Assembly (NCBI RefSeq): GCF_001649575.2
Contig: NC_051430.1
Span: 19,969,836-20,033,835 of the forward strand
Direction of reading: 5' to 3'
DNA from: Kryptolebias marmoratus
Lineage: Eukaryota > Chordata > Actinopteri > Cyprinodontiformes > Rivulidae
DNA: 64,000 nucleotides
The notes under the pieces were generated by a model, which made no database searches, was not told the origin of the DNA, and worked only from the letters and a program-made list of their open reading frames with translations. The position numbers were made by a program, and so were the translations under genes. Position 1 is the stretch's first letter; the number at the start of each line of letters is the position of its first letter. Positions 53,432 to 64,000 of this stretch are shown here, piece by piece.

Positions 53432-53679
53432 TATAACTCCAACATCAAGAAGGAGGAACAGGAGAAGCTTGAGAAATACCAAGAGCTGAAAGAAGAGATA
53501 GAAAGTTGTGGAGCGTCAAGGCCTCAATGGTGCCAGTGGTCATCGGAGCGCTCGGTGCTGTGACCCCCAAACTGTAGGAGTGGCTCCAACAGATCCCAGG
53601 CACAACCTTAGATATGTCTGTCCAGAAAAACACAGTCCTGAGAACAGCTAAGATACTTCACAGAACCCTCAAACTCTAA
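53432..53679 (+). pseudogene. LINE reverse-transcriptase ORF, C-terminal remnant (broken)
   Basis: The first part translates as NIKKEEQEKLEKYQELKEEI. After a single-base frame change near 53506 the next frame reads VPVVIGALGAVTPKL, a stop (TAG, 53575), EWLQQIPGTT, VQKNTVLRTAKIL and HRTLKL, then a natural stop at 53677. The EKYQ-LKEEIE, VPVVIGALG, IPGTT and LGTAKILR-type order is the conserved tail found after the reverse transcriptase domain in a group of animal non-LTR retrotransposons. The copy is truncated at its 5' side, carries one frameshift and one in-frame stop, and cannot be functional. The exact LINE clade is not assigned. Confidence 0.8.
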
Positions 53680-54599
53680 TGGAGGACCTGAGCTTAAAGT
53701 TAGAAGTGCACCTGTCCATGTGGAAAAATAAAAAGAGCTTTGTGGTTTTTATCAATATTCTTTAGTAATATTGTCAGATATTACTTAGGTCATTTGCAAC
53801 TTAACTCAATACATTGGGGACACACGGTGCATAGCCTCAGCATAATGTTTTGTAGGTAACAGTGGACAGTAAGGTTAGTGCATCTCTGCTCTGTGGCTGT
53901 TATGATCCCCATCTCAGCACACCATCGAATATTTGATCCAGTAAAGACACAGAAGCAGTAAGAGATGATGCAGAACAATCCATTCCACAATCCTAAATCA
54001 TGTTGAACTGGTGTTCAAAGTTAGTTTTGATTCAACACAATGCCATTCAGTGCAGTGAAATATGACAAAACAAAGAATAATTTAGTGCAATTTAATACGG
54101 TAATATGAATATCTAATTGTGTGTAAACTGATTAATCTTCACATACCTAGAGCACAAGGAACACTCTTCATCTGTTTTAAAAATAAAAACAAAGTAAAAA
54201 ATAAAAGTTTTTTGCCATGATGAGTTCATGATGATCAAAAAAACAAATTCAGCTCCTTATTTTATACTTAACATATTCTTGTTTGTTATATAGATGTTTC
54301 TCTTTGCAAACAACACAGTGTAGTAGTTGAACTGCGTCGGTGATTTAATAATGCTTAATTGTATTGCATTTTTTTAATAAGGAACATTTACGGTGATGAA
54401 ATAGCTTTAAATGTTGCTGCTACTGCATTTGTGTAGAGGCTCATTTCCTGCCTCTTACTGAGTCACTAGTCCTGTGTTTTTTTGTTCTTGCAGATCCCAT
54501 ATGCTACCTTTAAATTTGTTTGAGTCCATTTGCCATAACTAGCTGTCTGGCTCATTTGAATCATTTACTTTAATTGCATTACTTTCCTCATTACTTTGC

Positions 54600-55900
54600 C
54601 AGTACCATTCTCTCTGGTTTCCATTTCCTCCCTCTCCCTTCTCTCCTTCTTTTCCTCTCACTGCTTTTTCTTTTCCTTTCTTCTCTCTTGGTATAAATAC
54701 CAGCCTGCTAGTCATTTCAGATGTAGTGCTAGTATTCTCTCTGGTTATAATTATCTTTTCTCACTGGCCAGTTTTTCAACCTCTGCCTTTCTTGATGTGC
54801 TCCCTTTTCTCTTTCATCTTAAACTGTGAAAGCATATCATTCTCCCACTGTTGCTTGTTAGATTGAACGCTGATAGTGACACTGCTTTTGTACTGTCTTT
54901 AGTCTCTGGCCTTGTCTTTTTCTTCTCACTAGGCCCGTTCCATGATTGTACCTTCTACAGAATTCATATTGCATGCTTCCCTGCTAGCTTGGCTCAAAGG
55001 GGATCTTTTTTAGCCCCCGTCTTCCATTTGTATGTCACAGCTTATCAACTCAGAAACCACATCTTATCTTCATCAAGCTACCTAGAAATGCCTTGCGCTT
55101 CTGTTTTTTTTTTTTGTTCTTAGCTAATAATGACTTCTAAGTCCACCACAATCCTGTGCCCTGGATGTGACACGCTGCCTTTCTCTCAGTCCTTTTTGCT
55201 TTTGTACCAGCTTGCTATAACTGTCTCTTCCATGGAAAGAACTAAGTTTTCATAAATAGGCCCAGGTCAGATCTGTGAAGCACCATAGAGCTGGTTATTT
55301 GGATTTTTGTAACACTGCTGAGCCTGAAATAAACTGCCAAGTAACTATTCTCTCACAACATTTTTCGTGTTTACTTTTCATTCACCACAAACTTTTAACT
55401 TAACTCCATTTTATCTCTTTTTCCCTTTTTCTTTGAGTTTCACATTTTATTGCCCTCTTCCACCTCCTGGCCTGTCATCCTCTCTCTTCCGCTCACTGTG
55501 CCTTTGCTCTCTATTACCTCTACTAGCTTTCTGGGTTTTTTTTTTCTCTCTCGCTCATTTAACTTCCACCTTCCTTTCCCACTCGGTTTGGTTAACCTCT
55601 CTTTTTATTTAATCAGTTTCTTCTTCATCCTTTCTGGGGTTTTTTTTTGTACATGTCTTCAAACTTCTCAATGTCTTTTATGGCCTGCTTCTGCTCCTCT
55701 CTTCTTCTTGTACCTTCTCTGTGTCGCACATAATTTCACTCTGAGTTTATCCCTGTGCTCCTCTTTCCATATTTTCCTCCGCGGCGCTTCTCTATCAGAG
55801 CTCCCTTGTAGTCCTATCAGTAGGGTGCAGCTATTTAAACCCTGTATTTATTCTCTGCACTGGAGCTACTTTCAAAACACCAAAGAAAAGAAGGAATAGC
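54600..55900 (+). repeat. very long pyrimidine-rich region
   Basis: Several hundred bases of C/T-rich sequence in two blocks (54600-54840 and 55370-55790), with CTCCCTCTCCCTTCTCTCC and TTTTTTTTTCTCTCTCGCTC. The open frames are low-complexity Ser/Leu/Phe strings. Confidence 0.7.
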
Positions 55901-56125
55901 AGAGTGCAGTCAGATAAATAGTGGAATGGCAAAGGAGCAATCTGTAAAAGTTTACATTAAAATGGAATGAACTAAATCAAGTAAATGACCCAGCTTTGTA
56001 AATACCAGTAGATATTAAAGTTTATCCCTCTGCTTAAATCTATGTCCTGAGATGTTTACCATGCACTGTTTATAACACTGCTTAGAATCAGGACATTAGC
56101 TTTTGTTTTCTACTGATGATCAAAA

Positions 56126-56490
56126 AATAATAGTCCAGATCTTCTGACCTGGGGTTTTATGAAAAAGGTTATGAGCATTTTGTGTCTTACATGTTGTATA
56201 TAGCTTACTGAAGAGTCTTAGTTTGGACAAATAAAGTTTATTTTTGACTAGATTAATGAGCTAACATCTAGTCTGAGCGTGGCCAAGACCAAAGTGCATT
56301 CTTGTTATCTTAAAAGCACCTCAGTCTCAAAAATGTTGTGACGTTCATTCAAATGTTGTTTAATAAACTTTAAACCAGCAATTAGTTTTGCATTACATGG
56401 TCATTTACATACAATTTCATGGTCAAATAGGAAGTGCAAATAACAGTGCGTGGCAGTAGCACTTTAGGTGCAACCTTGGGCACTCCCAGT
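56126..56490. mobile_element. foldback family A, copy A5 (right arm lost)
   Basis: Carries ATAGTCCAGATCTTCTGACC, then TTATGAGCATTTTGTGTCTTAC, GATTAATGAGCTAACA, GTGGCCAAGACCAAAGTGCA and CACCTCAGTCTCAAAA in family order. The inverted right terminus is not found. It ends only about 390 bp before the second Ig1 exon. Confidence 0.65.
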
Positions 56491-56838
56491 AGAAAAACCA
56501 TGACACTTAAATCAGAATAACAGTGTAAAAAAAACTAACGATGGTGTAAAGGTTTATAAAATACCAATCACACAAACCGGTATTACATTTTGAAGACTGA
56601 CATTGTTTTCAGACAGAACAATCCTCTTTGTTTTTGGTCTTCTAACTAGCCATTTACCCATCAGTCAAATCAAACTTATTTTTTTCAAACTAGGGTTGTT
56701 TAAAGATCTATGTCAGATTTTAATTCTTCATTGCCTTTCTTTATCTGCAAAAGATCAGATCTATCTCTTTAAAACCCTTATTCCTTTTTTTTATATTTCA
56801 GAGGTTGCTTTTCTTGTTTAAGTCTTGTTTGGAACTAA

Positions 56839-57072
<234 letters not shown>

Positions 57073-59404
57073 TAGAAGACAAGTGTCTACACTTGTGAGA
57101 ACACTTGGTAAACACACATCTGTAATTTGATATGTATGTACATATGATATAGTCACAAATCCTTAACACATTTCTCCTCCTGTAATAAAAATACATCTCA
57201 CAAACAGATACAGTCATCATCTCCCCTCTGCTGGGTCCAATCTCACGAAATGAGTCTTGTGTGACAGACAGAAGACTAGCAGATGGAGAAAGCTGACTAA
57301 GAAAAATGATGATCTCATGAGATGCAAATAGGCTAAGCAGTGATGTGTGTGAATTATTACGACACTCAATCATCTGAACACAAGCACGTGTGTGTGTGTG
57401 GCACATTTACACATTTTATCTATTGTACTTACACAATGCTCACTTATCTGCAAACACACATTGTGTCTGGGTACCTGTTGACAATAAGGTCTACACATAA
57501 ATTAGGTAAACAAATGAGTTAATCTGTACTGTTTTTTTTTTGTTTAGGTTAGCAAGCTCACAGAAAAAGAAAAAAAAAAAGACATTTCACAAGTATCTTG
57601 ATTTTTTCCGATTTGGTCATTTAAGTTCTTTCTTTGTAACAAATGTGGGTTTGGTCAACATATTTTACAACTGACTGAACTCCTTTACTGCTGTTGGTCT
57701 TCAACTAAACTGAGTTGATTGAGCTAATTCAAAATTACTTGTTAAATAAATCATTACATTTCTTGCCAGGTTTAATTATATCAGTCTCATTTTGTTTTAT
57801 TTGATTTTATTTTCAATATTTCAACAAGACTGATGCAAGTGACCCAAAACACACACATTAAGATTCAGTTTTACTTGACTTTGAATTGCGTGGTGTGAAT
57901 TCAAACAAATCTGACAACACCTATGTAAGAAAAACATTTGCTAGGAATAATTAGTTTGACCTACCCAATTAAAATTAATCAGACTCAGCTTGAGTAAAAC
58001 AAACTGAATCAGCCCTAAAGATTTGGTTGACCAAGCTTTGATGTATTACAATAAAATGAATTTATTGTGAAAGGAAGACATAAAGTTGTAAGGATTTGTT
58101 TCGATGTGCACATCAATACACAACTGGAGGAATTCTGAAATTATGTTGTTTTTGTTTTTTTGCAAATCAAGTTTTATGCTTTTTTGAAGTGTTTTTTTTT
58201 TTTGTCTTGTTTCTTTTCCACAGTAAGTCTGGAGTCAATCTGAATAATGCATTAAAAACTGATTTGACAAAGTCAACACACCAGGAGAAGTAAATTATCT
58301 GTTTACAGTATAACTAAAAAATAAATAAATCTGCACAATGAGCTGACGCTCAGAAGAAATTATTTTTTGTTTTTAAGATAAATTATAGAACCACATTAAG
58401 GTATAAATCTCAATGAGAACCTAATAAAAGCAACAAAAGAAAATTGTAGTTTGTGAAAAGATACAAACTGTTTTCACTGATGGATACATAGTGAGGAGTT
58501 TTATTAGCTGAGAGTTATTTTAGCTTTAGAAGACTGGGAGTTGGATGATGAGGTCATCAAAAGAAACCAGGTTGAACTAAACAAAATCCAATTATCACAT
58601 GTGAAATCCGTTCAGAGACACTCCTGAGAAGAGATAAAGTAGAATCCTTGTCTGAATGATGCTCAGTTGACAGCAACTGAGAAACAAGAGAATTGAGATA
58701 AATGATTTAAATCATTATCAAAAAAAAAAATCCTTCTGTCATTTCAGAAAAAGTGTCACATAAGACAATGAATTGCTCCTTTAAGTTTTGTTTCACTGAG
58801 AATTGAATCCGCTACAGTAGTTTTCCAGGCGTCATTGCTCTTGTCAATTCATCCATATAAGACAACTGGGACATGTCTTGGTGTTCAGGTTATAGAGAGG
58901 TCTCACAGACAAGAAATACCAATATGAGAATCGACCCCTTCTCTCTAGTTTACCTGCCGAATACTGACAGTTTGGATGCACTTGGGTGCACTCTCCAAAA
59001 GACAGCTTGGGACTTTGACAGAGCGGGTTCAGCAGACACACGGAGAGAATAAACTCTGCACATATGTAGTACTACACCAGACAGTATCACTCTAACAGAC
59101 ATGAACCACTGAAGTCTTGTTTTCCCAGGTTGGTCCTATTCCTCTCCAGATGACAATCCATCATGCTGACCATTGTTTTTCTTCCAGTTATTTTATTTGG
59201 CTAAAAATATATCTGACACATTACTTTTCAGTTCTTTGCTGATTTATTGTATTTATTTAATTATTTTCCTACTGTCTTACAATCGTGTATTTAACTATTT
59301 TTCCACCAGTTAAAAATGAAGGTGCAATTCTTAATCTCAGTTCATACATTTATTGATAAATGAAAATCCCATAAACTTTATAAATTATGTGAATTACATA
59401 TTAT

Positions 59405-59560
59405 AGCTATACCCTGGATGTTTTGAAGTGAGGATCTGTAAAAAGAATATGAGTATAAATTTTTGGATTACTTGTCACAGATAACTCAGTTTGGAGAGTT
59501 GAATTCTGAATGAACTGATGAGCTAATGGCTAGTTGAAGCTGATCCACGGGCTAATATCT
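59405..59560. mobile_element. foldback family A, copy A6 (fragment)
   Basis: Landmarks GATGTTTTGAAGTGAGGATC, TATGAGTATAAAT, CTCAGTTTGGAGAGTTGAA and AACTGATGAGCTAATGGCTAG match the left arm of A2-A5. The rest is missing or too decayed to place. Confidence 0.6.
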
Positions 59561-60699
59561 CACATGTTAACTGAATCTTTACTGTTAAATTCAAAACAAA
59601 GCATAAACAAATGTGTGAAATTGCTGAAAAAAATCGCCAACTCTGCTTTGTACAAAAAAAAAAGAATACAAAAACACTATTCGCAGAGTTGTAGAAGTAC
59701 CACAGTGACATAACTCACAGATAATTTGGCTTGTCAGATTTTTAAGTCTGACTTTAGTGCAGCATCTCTGTGGTGTTTTGCTACACGAGTATGTTTTTCT
59801 GTCTGTCAGCAGAGATTCAGAGACACAGTCAGAAATATCCTTCTAAGCTCTGCTAATAACATTCTCGTATGGAGTAGGCCCTCCTTGGGGTGCAATGAAA
59901 GCCGGGTAATGTGCTGTTTTTGGCTTATGCTGGGCCTGATGAATGCTGAGACACAGATGCAAGGAAGTGTATGTACACAGGCTTCTGAGACTCACAGAGG
60001 CAAATGCATGACTGTAGACACCAGCCACACATATACGCACACACATAACTCTGTTCACTGAGTTAAAGAAACTAATAACCATGTAGGTGACAGATAAAGA
60101 TTTTTATGAGTTCTGAGATACATCGATTTGAATATGCATGGGAGAGAACATGTATGTCTGCATGAAACCTTTGTTTATTATCTCTGTCATGAATATCGTC
60201 ATGTAAAACCAGCTTTACTCGGTCATCAAAGCATCCCCACACCTCTTCTTTTATCTTCTCTGCTTTGTTTTGTTTTTGTCTGCCTCTCTCTGACTTATTA
60301 ATGAATAATAATACATTATACACAGCAAAATAAAACTCCAAAAGTTTTCCTGTCACCGCTCATTAGAGTGTGAAGTTGAGATGAATCGGCAGACATGAAA
60401 ACAATTCTGCCGTCGGTCTTACGCAGAGGCAGCATTTTAGAATATTCAAGGACATGCCAGTTTTTGATTGCAGCCAGTATTTTGCATGAATTTACAAATC
60501 TGCATTCAAAATTTAAAGGAGGAAAATATGAAATGAAGTAAAAGGAACCTATAAAGCTTTTTTTGTTTGATTTTTACCATATTATTTGTTGGCCCCTTCA
60601 CAAGTGGAATAATTTTGCTAGAGCAAAGGTGAAAGACCTCTATGAAGGTCTGGGTCATCATAAATAAAGAAAAGAAAGAAAGCAATCACACAAATCCTG

Positions 60700-61190
60700 C
60701 ATATTTTGTACTGTGCACCTCACTTCTTCCTTACCAGATCTTTTGCAATTTTATCTTGCTTTCTTTGCATACCCTGTATCTCCCCTCTGACTTTGTCCTT
60801 CAGTTTCTTTTTTATTTTCATTTTAACAGTGATTTTTTCCTTAACCAGATCTGATTTCGCTCAGCCCTCTCTTGCGATAACCTTTTACTTCAAATCGACC
60901 CAACCCTCTGACCTACCCTGCTTTCGGCTCTTATTTGGATCTGCTGTTGTGATTAAAATGCTTCCTGGCAGCCAGAGCTTGCTGAGCTAAGTGTCTAGTG
61001 CTGCGCCATGCAACAGCAATTCAGCATTTCTCTCCTGCCTTCTCATTCCCGCTCATTTTCTTCCCATTGTTTCATCCCCCACATTTATTTTCGCCTTGTT
61101 GCACCTCATGTGCTCATTGGTTCACTTTGTCATTTGTGCTCTTGCTCCCACTCTTTATTTTTTTCCCCCCAAGTGTTTTCAAGCTTTTTT
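60700..61190 (+). repeat. pyrimidine-rich tract
   Basis: C/T-rich + strand (CTTCTTCCTTACCAG, TCATCCCCCACATTTATTTT, TTTTTTTCCCCCCAAG). All three + frames stay open for 60 or more codons near 61000, as expected from low purine content rather than coding. Confidence 0.65.
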
Positions 61191-62344
61191 TTTTGAATGA
61201 CTAGGGTATTAGTACTTTGTAAAGAAAAGATTAAAAAAACTTGAACAGAGGACTCATGCAATATAAAGTCATTAAACTTTAGGCCAAGGTCCCAAACCCA
61301 GGACAGGCCAAAAACAAAACATTAACACAAGTCATGAAAACTCAACCCAACAAACTCAGAAATCAGGTATTATAATGATTTAAGTATACAATTTATGGCT
61401 GGATAATGACAATTAGTTTTGTGGTTTTAGGAGTGAGAAACATCACTGAAGATGTTTAATTTTCTATTACTTTATTGAACATTTGGAATAGGACATCAAA
61501 GCTTTTATAGTGTGAGATAAAGGCAGTTCATTTCAATTTTACAGTAAAGAAGAACCAAACACAGTCACTTTCACACACTCATTCAGTCATGTAACATTGC
61601 AGGCACATACACACAAAAAAGTAAAACATAGGCACACACACAAATGTACATACATTGTCATTCATGCTCTTTGGCCCACTAGCTATGAGGTCAAGTTTTT
61701 TCTCCTTCACTGGATTAACAATATGCCACGGTCTCACACATACTCACAGAGCTACTCCCCAATACAAGTACAAAGAAAAATACCCCTCCTGAGACGCACA
61801 AACACACATGCACTTCACTGATGGCAATTTGTTCTGCCACCTTCCATTGAGACGTGTGTGCATAGCAATCAGGAGTTCAAACACGGGAGCACAGCAACAC
61901 AGCCACTCGTGTCAACTGGAATATGTCTCTTAGTTATGGTCTTCTGATTTGTTTACAACGCAAACATGTCATATTCAGAAATTAATTTATTCCTTCAATC
62001 ATGGCAGGATTAGACTGTAGAAAACAAGTTTCATTAAGGATTTCTTTTTGTTCAGGTTTAAGACTGATCCTCTCCTTTCTACAGTCATGTTGGCTTAAAC
62101 CTCCATGAGGCTAACAGCGTTACTGGTATCCCAGCAACAACTGCGGTGGGCTAGCCAACCTCTCTAGTATGAAAATTTGCACAGCAACCACAATCACAGT
62201 CTCCATGGCGTTTGACCTTTTTGAACAAGAAAAGCCACGTTGCAGTTGCAGATTCAGAAATGCTTATTCAAGCAGCGCTGATGTCCATATTATAAGAGTT
62301 CTTAGTTGTAAATCCATCCACATTCATTCTGACACCTATAGAAA

Positions 62345-62707
62345 TCCATCCATCCATTTTCTTTTACCCGCTTCTCCATTCCAGCTTTCTGGGAGCTGGT
62401 GCCTATCCCCAGCAGGCACTGTGCGAGAGGCGGGGGACACCCTGGACAGGTCGCAAGTCCATTGCAGGGTCACATATAGACAAACAGGACAAACAACCAT
62501 GCACACTCTCACCCAGGGACAATTTCAGAGTCATCAATTAACCTAACATGCATGTTTTTGGTCTGCGGGAGAAAACCGGAGTACCCGGAGTAAACCCACG
62601 TGTGCGCAGGGAGAACATGCAAACTCCACCCAGAAAGGCCCCAGGCCGGGAAGCGACCTTCTTGCTGGGAGGCAACAGCTCCAACCACTACTCCACTGTG
62701 CCACCCC
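62345..62707 (-). mobile_element. tRNA-type SINE with GGATGG tail
   Basis: Read on the minus strand it starts GGGTGGCACAGTGGAGTAGT (tRNA-derived head with an A-box-like GTGGAGTAGTGG) and has a decayed B-box region. It runs through GGAGTTTGCATGTTCTCCCT and CTCCGGGTACTCCGGTTTTC, and ends in ATGGATGGATGG. I recognise this as a very abundant teleost SINE whose 3' end resembles that of LINEs ending in short GATG-type repeats. A 13-bp direct repeat flanks it: CCTATAGAAATCC at 62335 and CCTATAAAAATCC at 62706 (12/13). Confidence 0.85.
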
Positions 62708-64000
62708 TATAAAAATCCTTCCAACAAAAAAATTCTGTGATTTTTTTTTTTTTTCCTCCTATGACGTCATCAATTGGGTCTTGGTTTCTGGTGTTGCTGG
62801 TGATTTCATGATGGTCGCAAATGCAGAATAAACATTTTTATAGTCATAATCCACAGAGTGTGCACACGTTTGTGTCTGGAAGTGTGGTTATGATGTTTCC
62901 CTGCTGCTGTGAGCCACTGAGCTTTTTCCCAGATGTGAAGGACTGCTTCAGGGTACTCTCATGCCTTAAAGTGGTAAGCCACACTGTTGATTTACTCACA
63001 CAGAACTCACTCAGTCACTTTTTAAGGTCCAAGTGTGGGAAATAAAAAGGAAAAACAAAGGCCTCACTCACAGAGAGGCACAGGGTGTCATTGCGATGTC
63101 ACATAAAACACTATGCAATTTATAAGTCAATGGTTAAATCAAAACAAAAAGGTTTAAATAGTTGTTAAGTTTAAATTTTGAAGGAAGATTTGTTTTACTA
63201 GAGTAAATGAATCAGTAAGTAATGACTACAACTAAGACTAAGTCTTTCATTAGAGTAAATGATGACATACACAACTCATTTCTGCACTAATTTCTAACTT
63301 TTATTAAACATATCCTTGGCCATGTTTTTATAATTTTGCACCATCTGTTTCTTCCTCTGGTTAATGGTCTGAATCACCCCCTGAATTTAGAATTCTGACT
63401 CAGAAGGTAAAAGTTTCTTAGCAGTCCAGATGTCAAAATCAAATATGGCTGCAGCTATCACATAAAAAGTGATAAATGCAGTAATGAATTATATATTGAC
63501 ACTTTCATCTGTTTGCATTTCAGGTGCAGATATTGCACTTTACAACTTATTTTAGTGAACATGTTTTTACAATGTTTCTACAACCAGAATAACCTTAGCT
63601 ATAAAGACATCTCAAAAGACTTGATTTTCCATAACAGACAGAATTTCCAAATTCCAAAACAATGCTCTATGTCGAGGCATATGCACTCCATAGAATTCTG
63701 TAAGCTACATTTGATAGTACTGTTTTCAAGAAATGTCATGAAGAACTAAAATTACCTTTAAAGAAGGTCAAAATAGCCTCAGGAAATCCTGTTTTGCACT
63801 CACAGAAGTAAACATGCTGGAAAGAAACACTGGTCCCAATTGTACCAAACCATAGTCAGCAACAGAACTTTTGTTGAAGAACTAGGTAAGTTTAAAATAA
63901 AGAATCAAGTACTGTACATTTATGCCTGCAATGCATTCATACAGAGCTGAACTGTAACAGTGTTTGTTTGGAGTCAAACTGGGGTTCTCATTAGGAATAG
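62708..64000. other. intronic stretch, nothing recognised
   Basis: AT-rich sequence after the SINE, with a T homopolymer at about 62740. No exon, repeat family or RNA gene seen. Confidence 0.55.

Noticed and set aside
55450..55899. 149-codon open frame on the + strand
   Set aside because: Lies entirely in a pyrimidine-rich region; composition artefact.
58844..59041. Cysteine-containing minus-strand frame (CLLNPLCQ, GECTQVHPNCQ)
   Set aside because: Looks protein-like at first sight, but no flanking splice sites or family could be recognised.
62345..62707. Possible tRNA gene from the GTGGAGTAGTGG head on the minus strand
   Set aside because: The tRNA-like head is part of a SINE; the B box is decayed and no cloverleaf can be closed.

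Overview
The window reads as AT-rich, non-coding vertebrate DNA, almost certainly from a teleost fish. It carries two protein-coding exons of one gene on the + strand. At 44095-44331 and 56885-57028 the translations match the first immunoglobulin domain of the netrin receptor UNC5C. Key motifs are [30 protein letters not shown] and [19 protein letters not shown]. Both exons have textbook splice sites and are phase 1 at both ends. The fish assignment rests on a tRNA-type SINE with a GGATGG-type tail (minus strand), a hAT-type foldback MITE and other repeats I recognise from teleost genomes, and on a fish-like divergence from mammalian UNC5C.

Layout. Positions 1-44094 are the 3' part of the long intron before the first Ig-coding exon (intron 1 if the exon structure is as in mammals). 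Positions 44332-56884 are the complete next intron (12,553 bp). From 57029 to the end is the start of the following intron. The upstream signal-peptide exon and the downstream Ig2, thrombospondin, transmembrane, ZU5, UPA and death-domain exons are not recognised here. No other gene, tRNA, rRNA or CRISPR array is seen on either strand. This is eukaryotic DNA, so operons and ribosome binding sites do not apply.

The introns hold a decayed repeat landscape: (1) six copies or half-copies of one long-inverted-repeat foldback family in all three introns; (2) two clear copies of a second dispersed repeat; (3) a 191-bp hAT-type MITE; (4) two further terminal-inverted-repeat elements, one about 100 bp past the first exon; (5) a broken 3' remnant of a LINE reverse-transcriptase ORF; (6) a SINE with a visible target-site duplication; (7) many CA/TG, CT, GAAA and AAAT microsatellites and several very long strand-asymmetric pyrimidine or purine tracts. 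Between these lie blocks of high-complexity sequence, rich in homeodomain-type TAAT cores, that look like conserved non-coding (enhancer) sequence. That is a judgement by eye.

I found no convincing new multi-gene system. The most interesting signal is a strong AG|GTAAGG junction behind a long pyrimidine tract at 13368/13369. It could be a recursive-splicing (ratchet) point. It could also be an alternative first exon, because an ATG at 13278 opens a short hydrophobic reading frame ending in exactly the phase needed to join the UNC5C exon at 44095.
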